DNA from: Gammaproteobacteria bacterium
Lineage (GTDB): Bacteria; Pseudomonadota; Gammaproteobacteria; Chromatiales; Chromatiaceae
Assembly: GCA_020630035.1 (NCBI GenBank)
Contig: JAHDCB010000074.1
Span: 1 to 7,955, forward strand
Direction: 5' to 3'
Length of the DNA: 7,955 nt
Position numbers and translations under genes: made by a program. Positions 7,801 to 7,955 of the stretch are shown here, piece after piece. Below the pieces are notes generated by a model. It ran no database searches. It saw nothing but the letters and a program-made list of their open reading frames with translations, and was not told the origin of the DNA. Numbering within the stretch: the first letter of the stretch is position 1; every line of letters starts with the position of its first letter.

Positions 7801-7955
7801 TTACCGGGTGCGATTCAAACTGATGTGGTGATTTGCTACCACAGGTTTCTGGCAAGCGTTATTCTGATCTGCTCTCCGAGGGTCACCAAAATACCCACTT
7901 TCACCCGCAGATTCGCCCAGTAATTGCAATAAGGCAGCTTCATCTAACACCACAA
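7801..7955 (-). CDS. C-terminal end of an unidentified gene converging on pcm
   Basis: On the minus strand one frame is open from the right edge to TAA at 7803-7801, giving 50 residues. The other two minus frames stop within about 15 bases of the edge. The first part (V-V-L-D-E-A-A-L-L-Q-L-L-G-E) looks like a genuine amphipathic helix. The rest (around GYFGDPRRAD and a His-His pair near the end) is polar and I recognise no family from it. The stop lies 49 bases past the pcm stop. Since the start and most of the protein are outside the window, function cannot be given, and a decayed or shifted C-terminus cannot be excluded. Confidence 0.45.
   Translation of the reverse strand, partial: VVLDEAALLQLLGESAGESGYFGDPRRADQNNACQKPVVANHHISLNRTR
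7824..7843. repeat. Short inverted repeat downstream of pcm
   Basis: TGTGGT (7824-7829) and ACCACA (7838-7843) form a perfect 6-bp inverted repeat around an 8-base loop. It lies 73 bases past the pcm stop and inside the converging partial ORF. No T run follows on either strand, so it is not a standard intrinsic terminator. It may be chance, or a weak element between the converging genes. Confidence 0.25.

Overview
The window looks like ordinary chromosomal housekeeping DNA from a proteobacterium. A gammaproteobacterium is most likely: CarA, CarB, GreA, SurE and Pcm read closely, from memory, like the Escherichia coli and Pseudomonas proteins, and carA-carB-greA and surE-pcm are both familiar proteobacterial pairs. 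No genus can be named. I see no mobile element, CRISPR array, tRNA or rRNA, and no recognisable defence or biosynthetic system.

Layout: positions 1-983 (minus strand) hold the first 327 codons of glmU, cut by the left edge. Positions 984-1471 separate glmU from carA, which is transcribed the other way. This gap has no recognisable large gene. It holds two speculative small ORFs (a minus-strand 57-residue ORF with a signal-peptide-like start, and a plus-strand 26-codon ORF behind a strong Shine-Dalgarno), a weak promoter candidate and a possible alternative RNA pairing. Positions 1472-7751 (plus strand) hold five packed genes, carA, carB, greA, surE and pcm, with junctions of +10, -1, +2 and +41 (or +2) bases, most likely one operon. 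The last 200 bases hold a few stop codons and, on the minus strand, the C-terminal 50 codons of an unidentified gene converging on pcm.

Function: CarA and CarB form carbamoyl-phosphate synthetase, feeding pyrimidine and arginine synthesis. GreA rescues backtracked RNA polymerase. SurE removes phosphate from nucleotides, and Pcm repairs isoaspartyl damage in proteins. SurE and Pcm are classically stress and stationary-phase linked, so placing them behind car and greA joins growth and maintenance functions. GlmU makes UDP-GlcNAc for peptidoglycan and lipopolysaccharide.

All five complete proteins have near-standard lengths and keep the catalytic residues I could check. The items most worth a second look are in the glmU-carA gap and at the right edge.
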